From contig CAJNYU010001570.1 in NCBI GenBank assembly GCA_905331475.1, positions 310,001 through 374,000 on the forward strand: DNA of 64,000 nucleotides, read 5' to 3'. The DNA is from Rotaria socialis (Eukaryota > Rotifera > Eurotatoria > Philodinida > Philodinidae). Positions 38,053 to 50,116 of this stretch are shown here, one piece after another; position 1 is the first letter of the stretch; each line of letters opens with the position of its first letter. The position numbers were made by a program, and so were the translations under genes. Below the pieces are notes generated by a model. The model worked only from the letters and a program-made list of their open reading frames with translations, had not been told where the DNA came from and searched no databases.

Positions 38053-41000
38053 ATGACATCAACGTTACGTTCGGCAGCCTCTGTACGTACTGGCGTTTCT
38101 GGAGGTGGACGATCTGCTGGTCAAGTGTCAGGTGCAGCTCGTAAAACGGCACCAGTAGTAGCAACACGATCTGTTCGTACGTTACCCAAACTCATTGAAA
38201 ATAATCAAGATGTTACACCAAAACGTCTTATTGATCCAGAACTATTTTATAATAAAGTCAAAGATTCTTTTCTAACACAAGATGCTTCATCAACTGTGAG
38301 AATTTGAAGGATAATTTTTCATCAAAACCATCCGTTTATTTATTTTTTATTGAAATAGCCGAGTGAAGCAGCTTATTCAAGTGCTCAACCACAAGTTTTT
38401 TCTGCGACCAAGTAAGTAAATAAAAAATAAATAGAATATTTTTTGTTTTGTTTTCTTGTACATATCTATGTTTGAAATAGATCAATGATAGGGCTTAGCC
38501 ATGGCGGAGCACTTAATTCACATGGAACTGACGCAGAAAGTTTTCCATCAGAACAAGAAACTGATCAACTTGCTCAAAGTATTGCCATACATGGAACTGA
38601 GAGAGGTTACTATTGATTATATCTATGAAACCCTTTATTTAATTAAACTTTTGTGCTTAGAACATTCATTAATACCATTAGAAGATGAAATAATACAACC
38701 GTTGTTAACTCTGACTGAAACAGATACAATATTTATTTTAAGTTTGGATAGTTCTATTGTTGCTAATGATTCAAAAGATTTAGAATTAATTAAACAAGAA
38801 AATGAACGATATGTTGAAGTAAAATTAAACTTAAAACATATACTTTACAGTATTTATTTTTACATATATATATATATATATATGTATGTATTTAGTTGTG
38901 TAAAAGTAAACAAGGTAGTGATGTATTCAATGATCGTGGTATGAATACATTTAACAGCAGTGTTAAAAATAAAGAAGTTCAATGTGAACGATTAATTTCT
39001 CAAGTAGATTATTCCTTGTGTTTTATAAATGAAAATGAAAATTTTTGTTTAAAATAGAGCCGAGAGGCATACGCATCAACTGCAGATATGTATGACTCAG
39101 AAAGAGGTCAAAGTAACAGTACGTATAAATATATATTGTAAAAAATGAAGCTAGAAATTTGTCGTATTCAATTTGTTTTAGCTAATCTTGTTAAGAGCAC
39201 TCAGAAAACACAAACAATTGATGACGGACTTATGCGTGTTGGTTCGTTGCTGATACAATTATCTATTGATACTTAATGAGCGTGTTTTATTTTATATTTT
39301 ATCATAGATCAAACACGTTCTTCAAGTTCTGGAGTAGAAAAATCGCATGGAACACGTCTTTCAGATCAATCAATGGATGAAACTATGCGAAAGCCAAGTG
39401 CAACAAACAGCACAAGCGATGAAACAAAAGTTCCAGAACCGTTTGATGTAAAATTTAACGATAAATATTTATGTGCGACTATTTGATTTCTTTTGGGATT
39501 TCTATTTGTTTACAGTCATCGAAGATTGCTTCATGCGTATTTATCATGGAACGAGTACTTAATTTGAATACTAATCAAACGAAACAAGCTATTTATCGAG
39601 GATTAACGCCATTGGCTGGCAAAGACGCAAGTAAACTTAACAGATTTAATAGAGAAAAAAATACATTTGATATTTAAGAATATGTGATGGATTGAAATTG
39701 CGTTATTACTTAAGGTGTTGTCTAAATTTTAGTTGACATCCAATTTCATTTTTCTAAGACAAAATCTTCCTAACTTGAAGATCAATTTTGAGATTGTAGA
39801 CTATGTATAAGGTAGATTCTAATGAAATATTCGCAATCATGAAAGAGTGGCGATCATTGAGACTGACCTGTTCATCTGACGCCATTTTCATAAAATTCAA
39901 TTCTATGAGACGGTAAATAGAGTAAATTCGGAGAGCACTATATTAATAAATAATCTTGTCCAAAAATAGACCTAATTTTAACTTGAATTTTCTTTTCATG
40001 ATATGCAAAATTTGAAAAAACTCAGATTGTCGAAATATTCGTAGAATAAGTTATCTCTCTGAATAGAGCATTTCACGAAGAGATTAATCTTTTAATCTCA
40101 ATTTTTCAATCTATTCGTAGGTCTACCGATAAGGAAAACTTCAGGACAAAATATTGTCATACGATTAGGGCTTTGCTGGAATGACTTTTTTTGGTACTCG
40201 TTCCCGAAAACTTTTTACAGCGTCTATTATTATTTCATTTTTCGCATTGAAAGTTTTTTTTAATGACTGACAACAACTCATCGCGCGCTCCCATGTTTCA
40301 CATATAACATTTTACACATCAAACTACATCTGTGGATTAGAGAAATTTCACATTGACCATTTCTCCAACAATTGATACGGTTTACGTTTATTGTTAAAAG
40401 CTTTCATATTCACCGATAAGCGAACAATCACGAACAAGAGCAAAAAGTTCCGCATGTAAAATAGACACGAAAAAACAAATCTCGAAAGGAGAAGATGATG
40501 ATATAACAGTTCCACATTATAGTCTCGATGATCGTAGTTTCGATGATGACAAAGAAGATGACGAATGATGTAGTGAACAACAAATTAATTTATGTAATTT
40601 TTTAATACATATTTGTTGTTATTTTTGATAATTGGATGAAACAAAAAAAACGTTAAGGCCGCCCCCTCCCCCCCTTAAAATTTATTTCCCACTTAAACCG
40701 ATCCATTTAGGCTGAAAATTTCGGAGATCAGTGACCCTCGTGAGAAACTCTTCCAGTAAAAATTTCAGGTTGATATGTCGGGCTACAATGGAGTTCCAAT
40801 TTATTGATGAGTCATATATATAGCTTCAGCAGAATTCCTAAGGCTTTGTCATTGAAAAAGCTACAGAGCGCGCGGTGGTTTCAAATTAAAGCCAAGAACT
40901 ATATGCAACTTTTGTCCGAACAGAATCTTGAAATTCCAAATCCATTCATTTTCTATGAACATTTCAACAGATATGGGGTCAAAATCAGCCCAAAAACGTC

Positions 41001-41958
41001 CATCCCACGACATTAAATTTTATTTTTCTCAACCCCAAAATAGAATATAAAAAATTTGGTCAGCCAAAAATTTACTCGCACTTGGAACTGTAAAACAAAA
41101 AGAAATTTGATTATACCTTAAACCCTGAAGGAGAAGTTTCATTTTTTGTGACCAAAATTCATCTTTTGAGTAAAACGATAAGCAAGTTAAAAAATTGCTT
41201 TTTATTGCAATTCAATAAAAAGATGCCAAAAATGGATTATTTTACGATATAACTGGACGAGTTGTCTTTAGGGCATTTATTGAATGAAGCCAGCGAGCAC
41301 CATCTATAGGGTTTGAATCTGTTAGTTTTGGAGGGGGGGGGGGGGAGGGGGGGCGACCCCCCCCCCCCCCCCCCCCCCCCCCCGGGCGAACCCCCGTCCC
41401 CTCAATTTTTTGACTCCGTTGTCTGATTTGATAGAGTACATTTTTTTTACATATATTCTTCAATTTTGACGTTGTTTCAATATAGCTAACCCGAGTTATA
41501 GTCCTCTCAAGACTTAATTTTTGACTAAAAATTTGCCCCTGGGTGTATCTAGTTATGGGCTGATTTCGGGCATAAAGTAAAAGTTAAACAAACGTTTGTA
41601 TACATGAATCGATAGAGAATTCTTTTAATTTCATTTGATAGTGAATACGTAACTGCAGCCAGCTTATTTTTACACTTCAATGACTTTCTGTCGTATTTTC
41701 ATAATTATAATTATGCTTTTAAATAGTTTCCTACATATAAATGGATAGAGCATTTCAAAATCTACAACGTGATGTAAAAATCTTCAAGGAAAAAATATAT
41801 CTAGTGTTGCTTTTTAAGGCTCGAGTGTGTTGATATGGGAAATCCTATACAAAATCTTCGACAATTACTTAATTTCACTATCAGTAACTGTTTTTTATGC
41901 AAAATAAATATGATATTTGAAATCAGCATAAAAAACTAATCTAGGGAGTATGGATTTC

Positions 41959-41989
<31 letters not shown>

Positions 41990-44900
41990 TCTCAAAGAGA
42001 GAACTTTGGAGCATCTTTCTACGACAGCAAGTCAATTAGGACTTTTTCAAAAAATAAAGTTTTTTAAAGGAGGTTCCCCCTTAAGTCGATACGTTTTAAT
42101 AACGATAAAACTAGGACGAACAGATTTTCGGGAGCGGGCAATTTTTTTATATAATTCTCTTTCCCGAAATACCGATGACGATTTCCATTCCCGTTGTCTG
42201 TTTCAGAAATCTCCGTGAGAATTCTCATTCTCAATTCCCGCGGGAAACCAGACAGGAAAATACGGGAAAAAATCGTTCTCACTGGATTCTAGATACGATT
42301 CTTTGTTAGATACTGTACTAAAAACTATAATATCTATAAAAACGAATAGTATTTTATCAGGAAACATCTATGAGACGTTTTCATTTAAAAATAGTCAATT
42401 GCTTTTCTACTAACACATAGAGACAAGCCTCGAATCAATTTTCAAATTACTGATATTTTCTTGTCATAATATATGTATATATATTAGTGCGATCATAAAT
42501 TAGTTATTTAAGTGTTGCTTTCAATCATGCATAATGTACATGTTAATATGAATTAGAAATATAGTGAAGGTTTTCAGAGAGGAAAGATTGTCATTCGAAA
42601 TCATTGTCTACCGAATATTCAAATCTATCGATAGCTCACACTTTGATTTTTTTTTCTTTGGATACATCGTTGAGTAAATTAGTAATTGTTATAATAACAA
42701 AACGAAATCAAATCATAATAGGTTTGATACTAATGTAAAATAAATAATCTTATTTTTTTAGAAGAAGTCAATTTTACTGGTTTAGCACTCGATAAATTAT
42801 TTGGTAAATGATTATCAAATTTTATTTTAAATAGAGCTAAAACCAAGAGATTTTTTTAAATTTCTTGTAAAACTAGCTTACTCTGCTGAAGTTACAAGTA
42901 ACAAAAATGTTAGCGCATTAGGTTGGAATCGAAAAAATCCTGATCTTCTCGCTGCTGGTTATGGACCTTTCGAATATAATGATCAACGTGATGGTTTAGT
43001 TTGTTGTTGGTGTTTAAAAAATCAAGAAGTATTTTCATTAAATAATACCACGCAATATTTCTGTTTCATTTTTGTTTAATTATTTAGTTTCCAGAAAGAT
43101 TTTTTCATACTCCTGCTGGTGTAACAGCTGTGGCATTTTCAGTCAAATTTCCATCATTACTAGCGGTAGAAATAGATTCTTCTTTTGTTTTTTCTTTAAT
43201 TGAATACACTCTTATAAAAGGTCGGTCTGTTCGATGGCACAGTCAATGTATATGATGTTCAAACTAATGGTGATAAGCCATTGCTAGATACAGAGTACGT
43301 TTATTATAGAAGAATTTTTACTTTTGTTTTAAACTCTTTTGTTTTCTCCTATTGTTGAATAGAGAGTCACTTGGGAAACATACAGCACCTGTATGGCACC
43401 TCTATTGGGTTGAAGTCGAAAAAGGCCGTGACGATGACACTGGCGAAGTACTTATGTCAATTTCCACCGGTTTGTGTTGATGATATTTATGTTGCTCATG
43501 ATTTAAAGGCTTATATTTCTAGATGGCCGAGTTACTCAATGGTTATTACGGAAAGGTTTCGAATCCAACGGTAAAGAAAAACAAACCTTCGAACAGGGAT
43601 ATTTTCAAAACAAAATCATCATAAATTCTTCTTGTCCTATTAGATTATATGAAATTGAAACGTATATTAAGTAAACAAACAGTACAAAAACGTGAGAATG
43701 GAAAAGATACAAAAGGTTCAAAGTCCGAAAATTTACTTTTTCGTACTTCGGGAGGTCTCTGTTTTGATGTCTGTCCAGATGATAAAACAATGTATGTCTA
43801 CTTTAATGACATTTTGAAAAGAAAATGAAATTTCAATCTATTTTAGATATTTATGCGGAACTGAAGAAGGTCTTATTCATCGATGTTCTGTATCATACAA
43901 TGAACAATATTTAGATACGTACTCTGGGCATACAGTAAGTTGCTATAATATATTGTTTAGAAATTTTCGAATATTATCTTTTATACATTACTTTGAATAG
44001 GGTCCAGTTTATCGTATAGCTTGGTGTCCGCTTGCAAAAGGTGTTTTTCTATCATCATCAGCTGATTGGACAGTTTCACTTTGGACTGTTGATAGATTTC
44101 AACCATGTATTACATTTGCATCAAGAAAAGTAATCCTATATATTTCTGAAGTCATTTTATGATTGATCAGTATTTTTAGAAACCAGTCTTTGATATTTGT
44201 TGGTCACCAAAATCCGCAACCATATTTTGTTGTGCCAATGAAGAAGCTGTGGAAGTATGGGATTTATCAAAAAATACGTAAGAAATCTGTTATTCTTTTA
44301 GTCATCTGACTTCAATAGAAGTTTTTTCGATATATCATAGTCCAATGCAACGACACGTTAGGATGTTTTTTCAAATGTATTCTCTATCATTTTTGACTTT
44401 CAGATAGTGTTCAAAGAAAACATTTCAAATTTTCCCTAGAATCAAAACAATTCGATACTAAAGAAATGAATAGGATTGAATTGATGGTATTTTATTAAGA
44501 GCAAACCGTAACAAATAAAAATTCATTTCTTTATCTAATGAAGAGAATTAGTGTTCGGTTGAAAATCTCTTCTTCTTTCTTTCTTTTTAAAATACAAGGT
44601 AGTCATAAACAAATATTCAATTCAGTTATTTATTTATTTCAAATAAAATAAACTGATTCAGAATAATCCTGCCATATTTTCTCTATTATGACCTGTCTAA
44701 CTATATATAATACAGATGATTCTAGTACATCTAAAGAAAAATATGTAATTTTGTTGCATAACGGCTAGCTGCGAGTATCAAACTGTATTCATTGAAATAA
44801 TACGATTGACATTTATACATTCATGCAAAGAAAATGTTCTAGATTGAAATTATTTTTCAGTGAATTTCTCTATTCTATGTTACTGTATTTTCTTTTTCAA

Positions 44901-45307
44901 CAGACTTGAACCAATAAATGTCATATTAGCTACTCAACAATATATATTTACTTCAATAACATATGCACCGAACTCTGAAGTATTTATTTATTTATTTTTC
45001 GTTTTAACTTCCTTTTTTCAACAATAATGTCACTTGCTTATAGTGCGTTCTTGCCGGTACAAGTAACGGTTCTGTTATGGTATATCATATAGAAAATCTT
45101 CCAGCACCAACTTCAGTACGTTAATCATGTTCTTTTAACAATATATTTGTTTACCAAAAAGAAATATACATTCATAAAACTTTATAGGAAAGCGAACTAC
45201 TAGACATAATCGAACAACAAACAAACAATATACCTCCATTAGAAGATACAAGTTCGTCAGTTGCTTCTCATGCAGCAGCAAAGGAACCTGTTGTAGCAAA
45301 TAAATGA
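38053..45307 (+). CDS. DNAI4: Axonemal dynein intermediate chain, DNAI4 (WDR78)-like
   Basis: Twenty-two exons: 38053-38295, 38359-38411, 38481-38605, 38661-38818, 38896-39003, 39058-39118, 39182-39241, 39308-39447, 39516-39630, 42762-42803, 42835-43028, 43088-43165, 43221-43294, 43363-43469, 43523-43570, 43644-43791, 43847-43934, 44001-44129, 44180-44277, 44904-44979, 45044-45115 and 45188-45307, 2337 nt, 778 aa. The N-terminus is low complexity. RGMNTF...KNKEVQCE and AYASTADMYDSE resemble the DNAI4 segments before the propeller, and VFIMERVLNLNTNQTKQAIY follows. The C-terminal half has WD repeats: VSALGWN..NPDLLAAGYG, VGLFDGTVNVYD, LMSISTDGRVTQWLL, YLCGTEEGLIHR, FLSSSADWTVSLW, FCCANEEAVEVWD, CVLAGTSNGSVMVY. 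DNAI4 is an inner-arm dynein-f component needed for ciliary motility; a ciliated animal is implied. Introns of 3.1 kb and 0.6 kb interrupt the otherwise short-intron gene. Confidence 0.9.
39631..42761. other. 3.1-kb intron carrying repeat remnants
   Basis: Donor GTAAAC at 39631, acceptor TTTTTTAG at 42761. Inside, 40630-42300 is richer in GC than the surroundings and includes the G/C homopolymer tract, a (TA)n run (41963-41990) and a block of cccg-type motifs at 42125-42275. No intact transposase or reverse-transcriptase frame. Likely nested decayed insertions. Confidence 0.6.
41331..41398. repeat. Opposed G-run and C-run
   Basis: A run of about 20 G with one A interruption is followed by gcga and then a run of about 28 C. 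The two halves are complementary and could fold as a hairpin; each strand could also form G-quadruplex or i-motif structure. Striking in a ~70% AT window. Confidence 0.9.
44278..44903. other. Late long intron of the dynein gene
   Basis: 626 bp, GTAAGA donor, TTCAACAG acceptor. AT-rich; nothing recognisable inside. Confidence 0.7.
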
Positions 45308-45444
45308 TCAACATGAATTCCATTTTCTCTACATTTTTATTTAATAAAATTACAGAAAAAAAATACATCTCTGTCGCAGCAGAACACATAGAAAATCACC
45401 GGTTCTGTAACTTGGTTAATATATTTTGGTGAATGTTTTTGTTA

Positions 45445-47093
45445 TCAAAACCAAGAAGAGCTATTTGTTAAATATTCTAGAACGCCTCGGTAAGTTGTAA
45501 AAGCATAATCAATATCTTGTGGAAGAGGAGAGAATCTAAATTTTTCCGTATAATATTCATGTGCCGATAAACGAATACGAACATTTGGTTCTGCAGATGA
45601 TATTAATTGACATATGAGATCAATAAATGCGGTTAGAGTTTCATCGGCTGCCATTGGCATTGGCTTTGATGATGAATGATATGAAACAGCAGAATTTTTT
45701 GGATCAACAATCATTAATGTTTTAGCAGCCACTGTTAAATCAAGTGCCGAACGAATACACTTAGCTTTTTCATACGATGATTTAAGATCATCTAATCTTT
45801 TCAATTCATTTAACGCAGTTTGATTCGTATTTAAATTAATTTGATTAGAATATTTGTGCTCGTTTCTTTGTCGTTTCTCAATATTTTCAAATAATATTTG
45901 ATCTTTATTTTCATTATGTTGAAGAATAATTGGCCAAACTTTCGTATATGTGTTACCAGTTATGTAGATTTCACTTGCTAACTCAATATCACGATCGGCA
46001 TGATTTCTATTTGATAATTTGTAAGATTCCACGAGAAATTCTACTCGTAATTGACGAAGTTTATCAAGAGCATTTTCAACAAATTTTGGTAGTATGACAT
46101 AGGTTTCATTAAATAAAAACAAAGCTGTACGCAATTTTGCAAAGGCCGACTCTATTTCACGCAGCGAATCAAGAAACATAAATGATGATTCATAACTTGC
46201 CGTTGTTATATCGAATTTCGATATCTAAATAAGATATTTAATTAGTTATTTTATGAAGATCATAATATGATATACTATCTTACTGTCGAACGAAGAACTG
46301 ATTTACTAATGCATCTTTTACAGAGTATTGTCGCGTTAATTTAGAATTATTAAGAAATTTATTCTTTTGAAAAATTATTGAATAGTCGAAATAGATACCT
46401 TGTTTTTGAATACTAATTCAGTCTCAATAACAATCAAATAAAATATTTTTAATATTATTGTGATAATAAATGTGGTTTTTTTACAGACGAAAATGAGTCA
46501 TTTTAAAAATCTAGTTAAGTGCTTACAATTTTCAGCGAGCTATCAAATATCAATATAAATGATAGCTTAAATCTTTAAAGATTTAAAGTAGAAAAGAATC
46601 TAAGGTAAGTTATTTTTTCTCTATGGATATCATAACTTACCGATGATGAATTCAAAGGTTTGCGTATTGACTTTAATATTGTACCATTTGGTAAATTCTT
46701 GATTGCATTAGTATCAATCAATGGTTGTTCAATAATTAATATACTATAGGAACGTTGTCGAATACTATCACGAACATCCTCTTGGCTTAGAATCTTCACA
46801 CGTTTTTCACCTGCTCCATCTTTTTTGTAAAAAAATCGAATAGTACGATTAGTATCAAACTCAATTTCATATTTGTCATTCCAAGATACATGTTTACGTA
46901 GATAACATGGAGAAGGGCGAAACACATGTGATTCAAATATGTCACGTGTTAATGAAGAAGTAGTCGATAGGTGTTGTGGTATGACAAGTATTGAACATGA
47001 CTGTTGAGCTCTTGTATATAAATCATGGAAATTTGATATTAATTGTTGATAAAATACAAGTTCTTCAAGTTCGGGTGTGTCTGGTGAAGCCAT
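45445..47093 (-). CDS. VPS9-domain Rab-GEF, ANKRD27/Varp N-terminus-like, no ankyrin repeats
   Basis: Two minus-strand exons, 47093-46641 and 46224-45445, joined by a 416-bp GT-AG intron, give 1233 nt and 410 aa. The C-terminal region fits a VPS9 domain: ADETLTAFIDLICQLI, then NVRIRLSAHEYY, then EKFRFSPLPQDIDYAFTTY, ending GVLEYL. In human Varp the corresponding stretch has the same FRFSSL..DE..Y..T spacing, recalled from family knowledge. The N-terminal SCSILVIPQ and FESHVFRP blocks also parallel Varp's N-terminus. VPS9 domains activate Rab5/Rab21-class GTPases on early endosomes. The protein stops directly after the VPS9 domain, so the ankyrin half of Varp is absent. The gene converges with the dynein gene, leaving only 137 bp between stop codons. 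Other VPS9 families remain possible. Confidence 0.75.
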
Positions 47094-47463
47094 AGAAGAC
47101 TTGTTTTTATAATATATATATATATATAAGTGATAAAATGAAACGAATTAGTTAAAAGCAAATAGAGAATAAAACCTGGAGCGACTATCAATGAAAATTG
47201 AATAGACATAACTATTTGATGGAATAATAGACCAATAAGAATTTACACTCACGTTTTCTTTTCGTTTACATGACTTTTCACTATCTAATATCTAGAAAAA
47301 CAAGATAACTTCGAAATCTTATGAAGTCGAAAGTGCAAGAAAAAAGGAAACTAAGCAGACAAATTTATAAATTATAAGTTTTGATAAAACAAAATGTTAG
47401 ATAAAGTAAAAACAAGAGTAACGAACTATGCAGTTTAAATCATTTTTACTTTTTAGATTTTCA
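47094..47463. promoter_or_regulatory. Shared divergent promoter region (VPS9 gene / permease)
   Basis: Only 370 bp separate the start codons of two divergent genes, so both promoters must lie here. A (TA)n run at 47113-47129 sits beside the VPS9 start. No specific motif was identified. Confidence 0.55.
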
Positions 47464-49951
47464 ATGACGTCAATAAACTTAGATAATAGTGACGAAGGTA
47501 GAACATCTTCAACAGAAATCTCTCCTTTAATTTCACAAACTTCACAATCTTCTTCGTTGTTGCATCATAATGGTCGAAGACATTCAACAACTTGGGTTGG
47601 TTATATTTTTTTTGTTAAATTATTCAAAATTAACGAAAATATAACTTGAGATTTTTTAGGATTTTCCTGGTCGTTGGGGTGAAGTAACGCGTATCGATTT
47701 TTCTACCACTACTAATGATATTATATCAACAGCAACAGTTCACAATGAATCATACGGCCCATCAACAACAGCTGATTCTAGAACAAATTTTGAAGGGCGT
47801 ATTCCAAAATTGGTTCACGGTGAAAAAGAAAAGAAAAGTCATAAAATGTTAGGTGAATGGCATGCAACAGCTATTGCTGGTAATGATATTTCCTCATCAT
47901 GTCTTTATACTGCAGGAATATGCGCACAAAGAGGTAGTAACCTTTTGATTTCTCTATTTATATTTAAAATTATTTTGCTCTACTATATCTAGCTGGTCAA
48001 TATTCGTTTATTTCCTTATATCTAGTAGCTTTTGTTCTTTATCTATTTCGTAATATTTATGCTGAAGTTGGTCTTGCTCTTCCATTAAATGGCGGTGCAT
48101 ATAATGTTTTACTTAATTGTACAACGAAATTCATTGCATCAATTGCAGCTTGTCTAACATTAGTTTCCTATATAGCAACAGCTGTTGTATCAGCTGGTTC
48201 AGCAATTGCTTACGGACAAAATTTATGGTCTGGACTTGATCCATCATGGGCTGTCATGGCTTTATTAGGATTTTTTTGTCTATTAACTTTAATGGGTTTG
48301 AAAGAATCAGCTAATGTTGCTTTAGTTATATTTGCTATACATATTGGTACAATGACATTACTTTTAATAATGTGTTTGATAAAAATTATGAAATCCTATG
48401 ATTCCATAACGATGTTTATAGAAAATTGGCAAACAAAACCTTTAAAAAATATTCCTGAAGATATTTACTATGGATTTGCATTAGCTTTATTGGGTGTTAG
48501 TGGTTTTGAAACTTCATCAAATTATATTGAAGAGCAAAATGTTGGAGTATTTCCAAAAACACTACGAAATATGTGGTATGTGGTTTCGCTATTTAATCCA
48601 TGTAAGTTATTGCTTCTAAGTTTCTACATGCATTTTATTTCTACACTATTCTGCGATGAAAAGATTCTAATTCTAATTATATTACAATTTCTCAAATTGA
48701 AAATGAAAAAGAAATCTTCAAATGATTTTTAGTTTAAGTAGGTTAAAGTAAATTTGCTTAAAAATACTGTGCTAAAATGTTCACGATTAGAAAAATATTG
48801 TTTTTATTAGATAATATTACCAAAATAAAAGATGATAACTTCAAATTTTGTTTTCTTTTCCCTTTTAGTATTCTCATTATTGTCTTTATTCATAATGCCA
48901 ATGGCTGAAATTCGTCACCATCGTGATGATCTTCTAGCTGCTATGGGTTCAGCAACTCTTCAATCGAATTCTTCAACATGGCTTGCACAATTAATATCAG
49001 CTGATGCATTACTTGTTTTATCAGGTGCTGTATTAACATCTTATGTTGGTATAACTGGTTTAATACGACGTATGAGCTTTGATCGATGTTTACCTATATT
49101 TTTATCATTTACAAATCGATGGCGAGAAACAAATCATTTTATTATAATTGGCTTTTTTCTTGTTACAAGTTTACTGCATTTTATTGTTCGTGGTAATTTA
49201 GAAAGTCTTGCTGGTGTATATACTATGTCATTTTTAAGTGTTATGTCTTTATTTGCTGTTGGAAATATGATATTAAAATATAAACGTTCGACTTTACCAC
49301 GAAAAATCTATGCATCTTGGCCACATGTTGTACTAGGATTTTTACTTGTTTTTGTTGGTCTTATTGGCGAAATAATACTCAATTTAGCTCATGTAAAATT
49401 TTTTATTTTATATTTTGGTATAACATTTTTAATTGTTATGCTAATGTTTTCAAGAAATCGTGTTTTAAAACTTTTAATTTATTTTGGTGGTCCAAGAAGT
49501 TGGCAAGAAATGCTTAATCAACAATATAAAAGAATAGAAGATCGCCCAATGTTATTTTTTACACGAACAGATGATCCATCGGTTTTAAATAAAGCTATAT
49601 TGTATGTTCGTGAAAATGAGTTAACAAATTTTTTAAAAATATGCCATGTTTATGAGAATGAGAATCAAATTCCATCAATGTTAGAAACAAATGTCAAATT
49701 TCTTGATAAACAATATCCAAAGCTTTGTATTGATTTGGTTAGATTTTGATTTTGATTTTGATTTTCACATATTTTATTCAATTGAATTATTTTAGTTACT
49801 CATCAAAGGACAATTTGATCCACCAACAGTGAAACGACTTAGTGAACAACTTGATATTCCAACAAATTTTATGTTTATAACATGTCCAGCAGGCAATTTT
49901 TCTCACCATCTTGCTGAAATGGGCGGTATTAGACTTATAACCCATTCATAG
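47464..49951 (+). CDS. APC-superfamily amino-acid permease
   Basis: Exons 47464-47595, 47660-47933, 47993-48601, 48869-49737 and 49796-49951 sum to 2040 nt, 679 aa. The first ~140 aa are cytosolic and Ser/Thr-rich. About eleven or twelve hydrophobic segments follow. APC landmarks are GEWHATAIAGNDISSSCLYTAG for helix 1 (two glycine-rich turns), LPLNGGAYN after helix 2, and FALALLGVSGFETSSNYIEE in helix 6. The C-terminal ~150 aa (ITRT-like FTRTDDPSVLNKAILYV onward) is a soluble domain, probably cytosolic, without a named match. It likely imports amino acids across the plasma membrane; specificity is unknown. An in-frame upstream ATG at 47428 lies before a TTTTTAG acceptor-like site, so 47464 is preferred. 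Architecture is more like non-animal APC permeases than animal SLC7, so horizontal origin is a possibility to test. Confidence 0.85.
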
Positions 49952-50116
49952 TTGATATTAATTTATTGTCAGATCTTGCAAATAAATGTTTTCATTACTT
50001 TATTCGTGATTCTTTTCTGTGGTGGCTTTTTTTTTCTTTTGTCCTCATCATTCTTTGTTTATTTTTGATAACAGTATTATTAAACATGCATAACAAAAAC
50101 AAAAATATCTATATTT

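Noticed and set aside
41242..41463. Minus-strand frame with Gly and Pro runs
   Set aside because: Produced solely by the G/C homopolymer tract.
42844..42880. Apparent GT...AG mini-intron (GTAAAACTAG) in a dynein exon
   Set aside because: Far too short to splice, and reading through keeps the frame into NVSALGWNRKNPDLL, the first WD strand.
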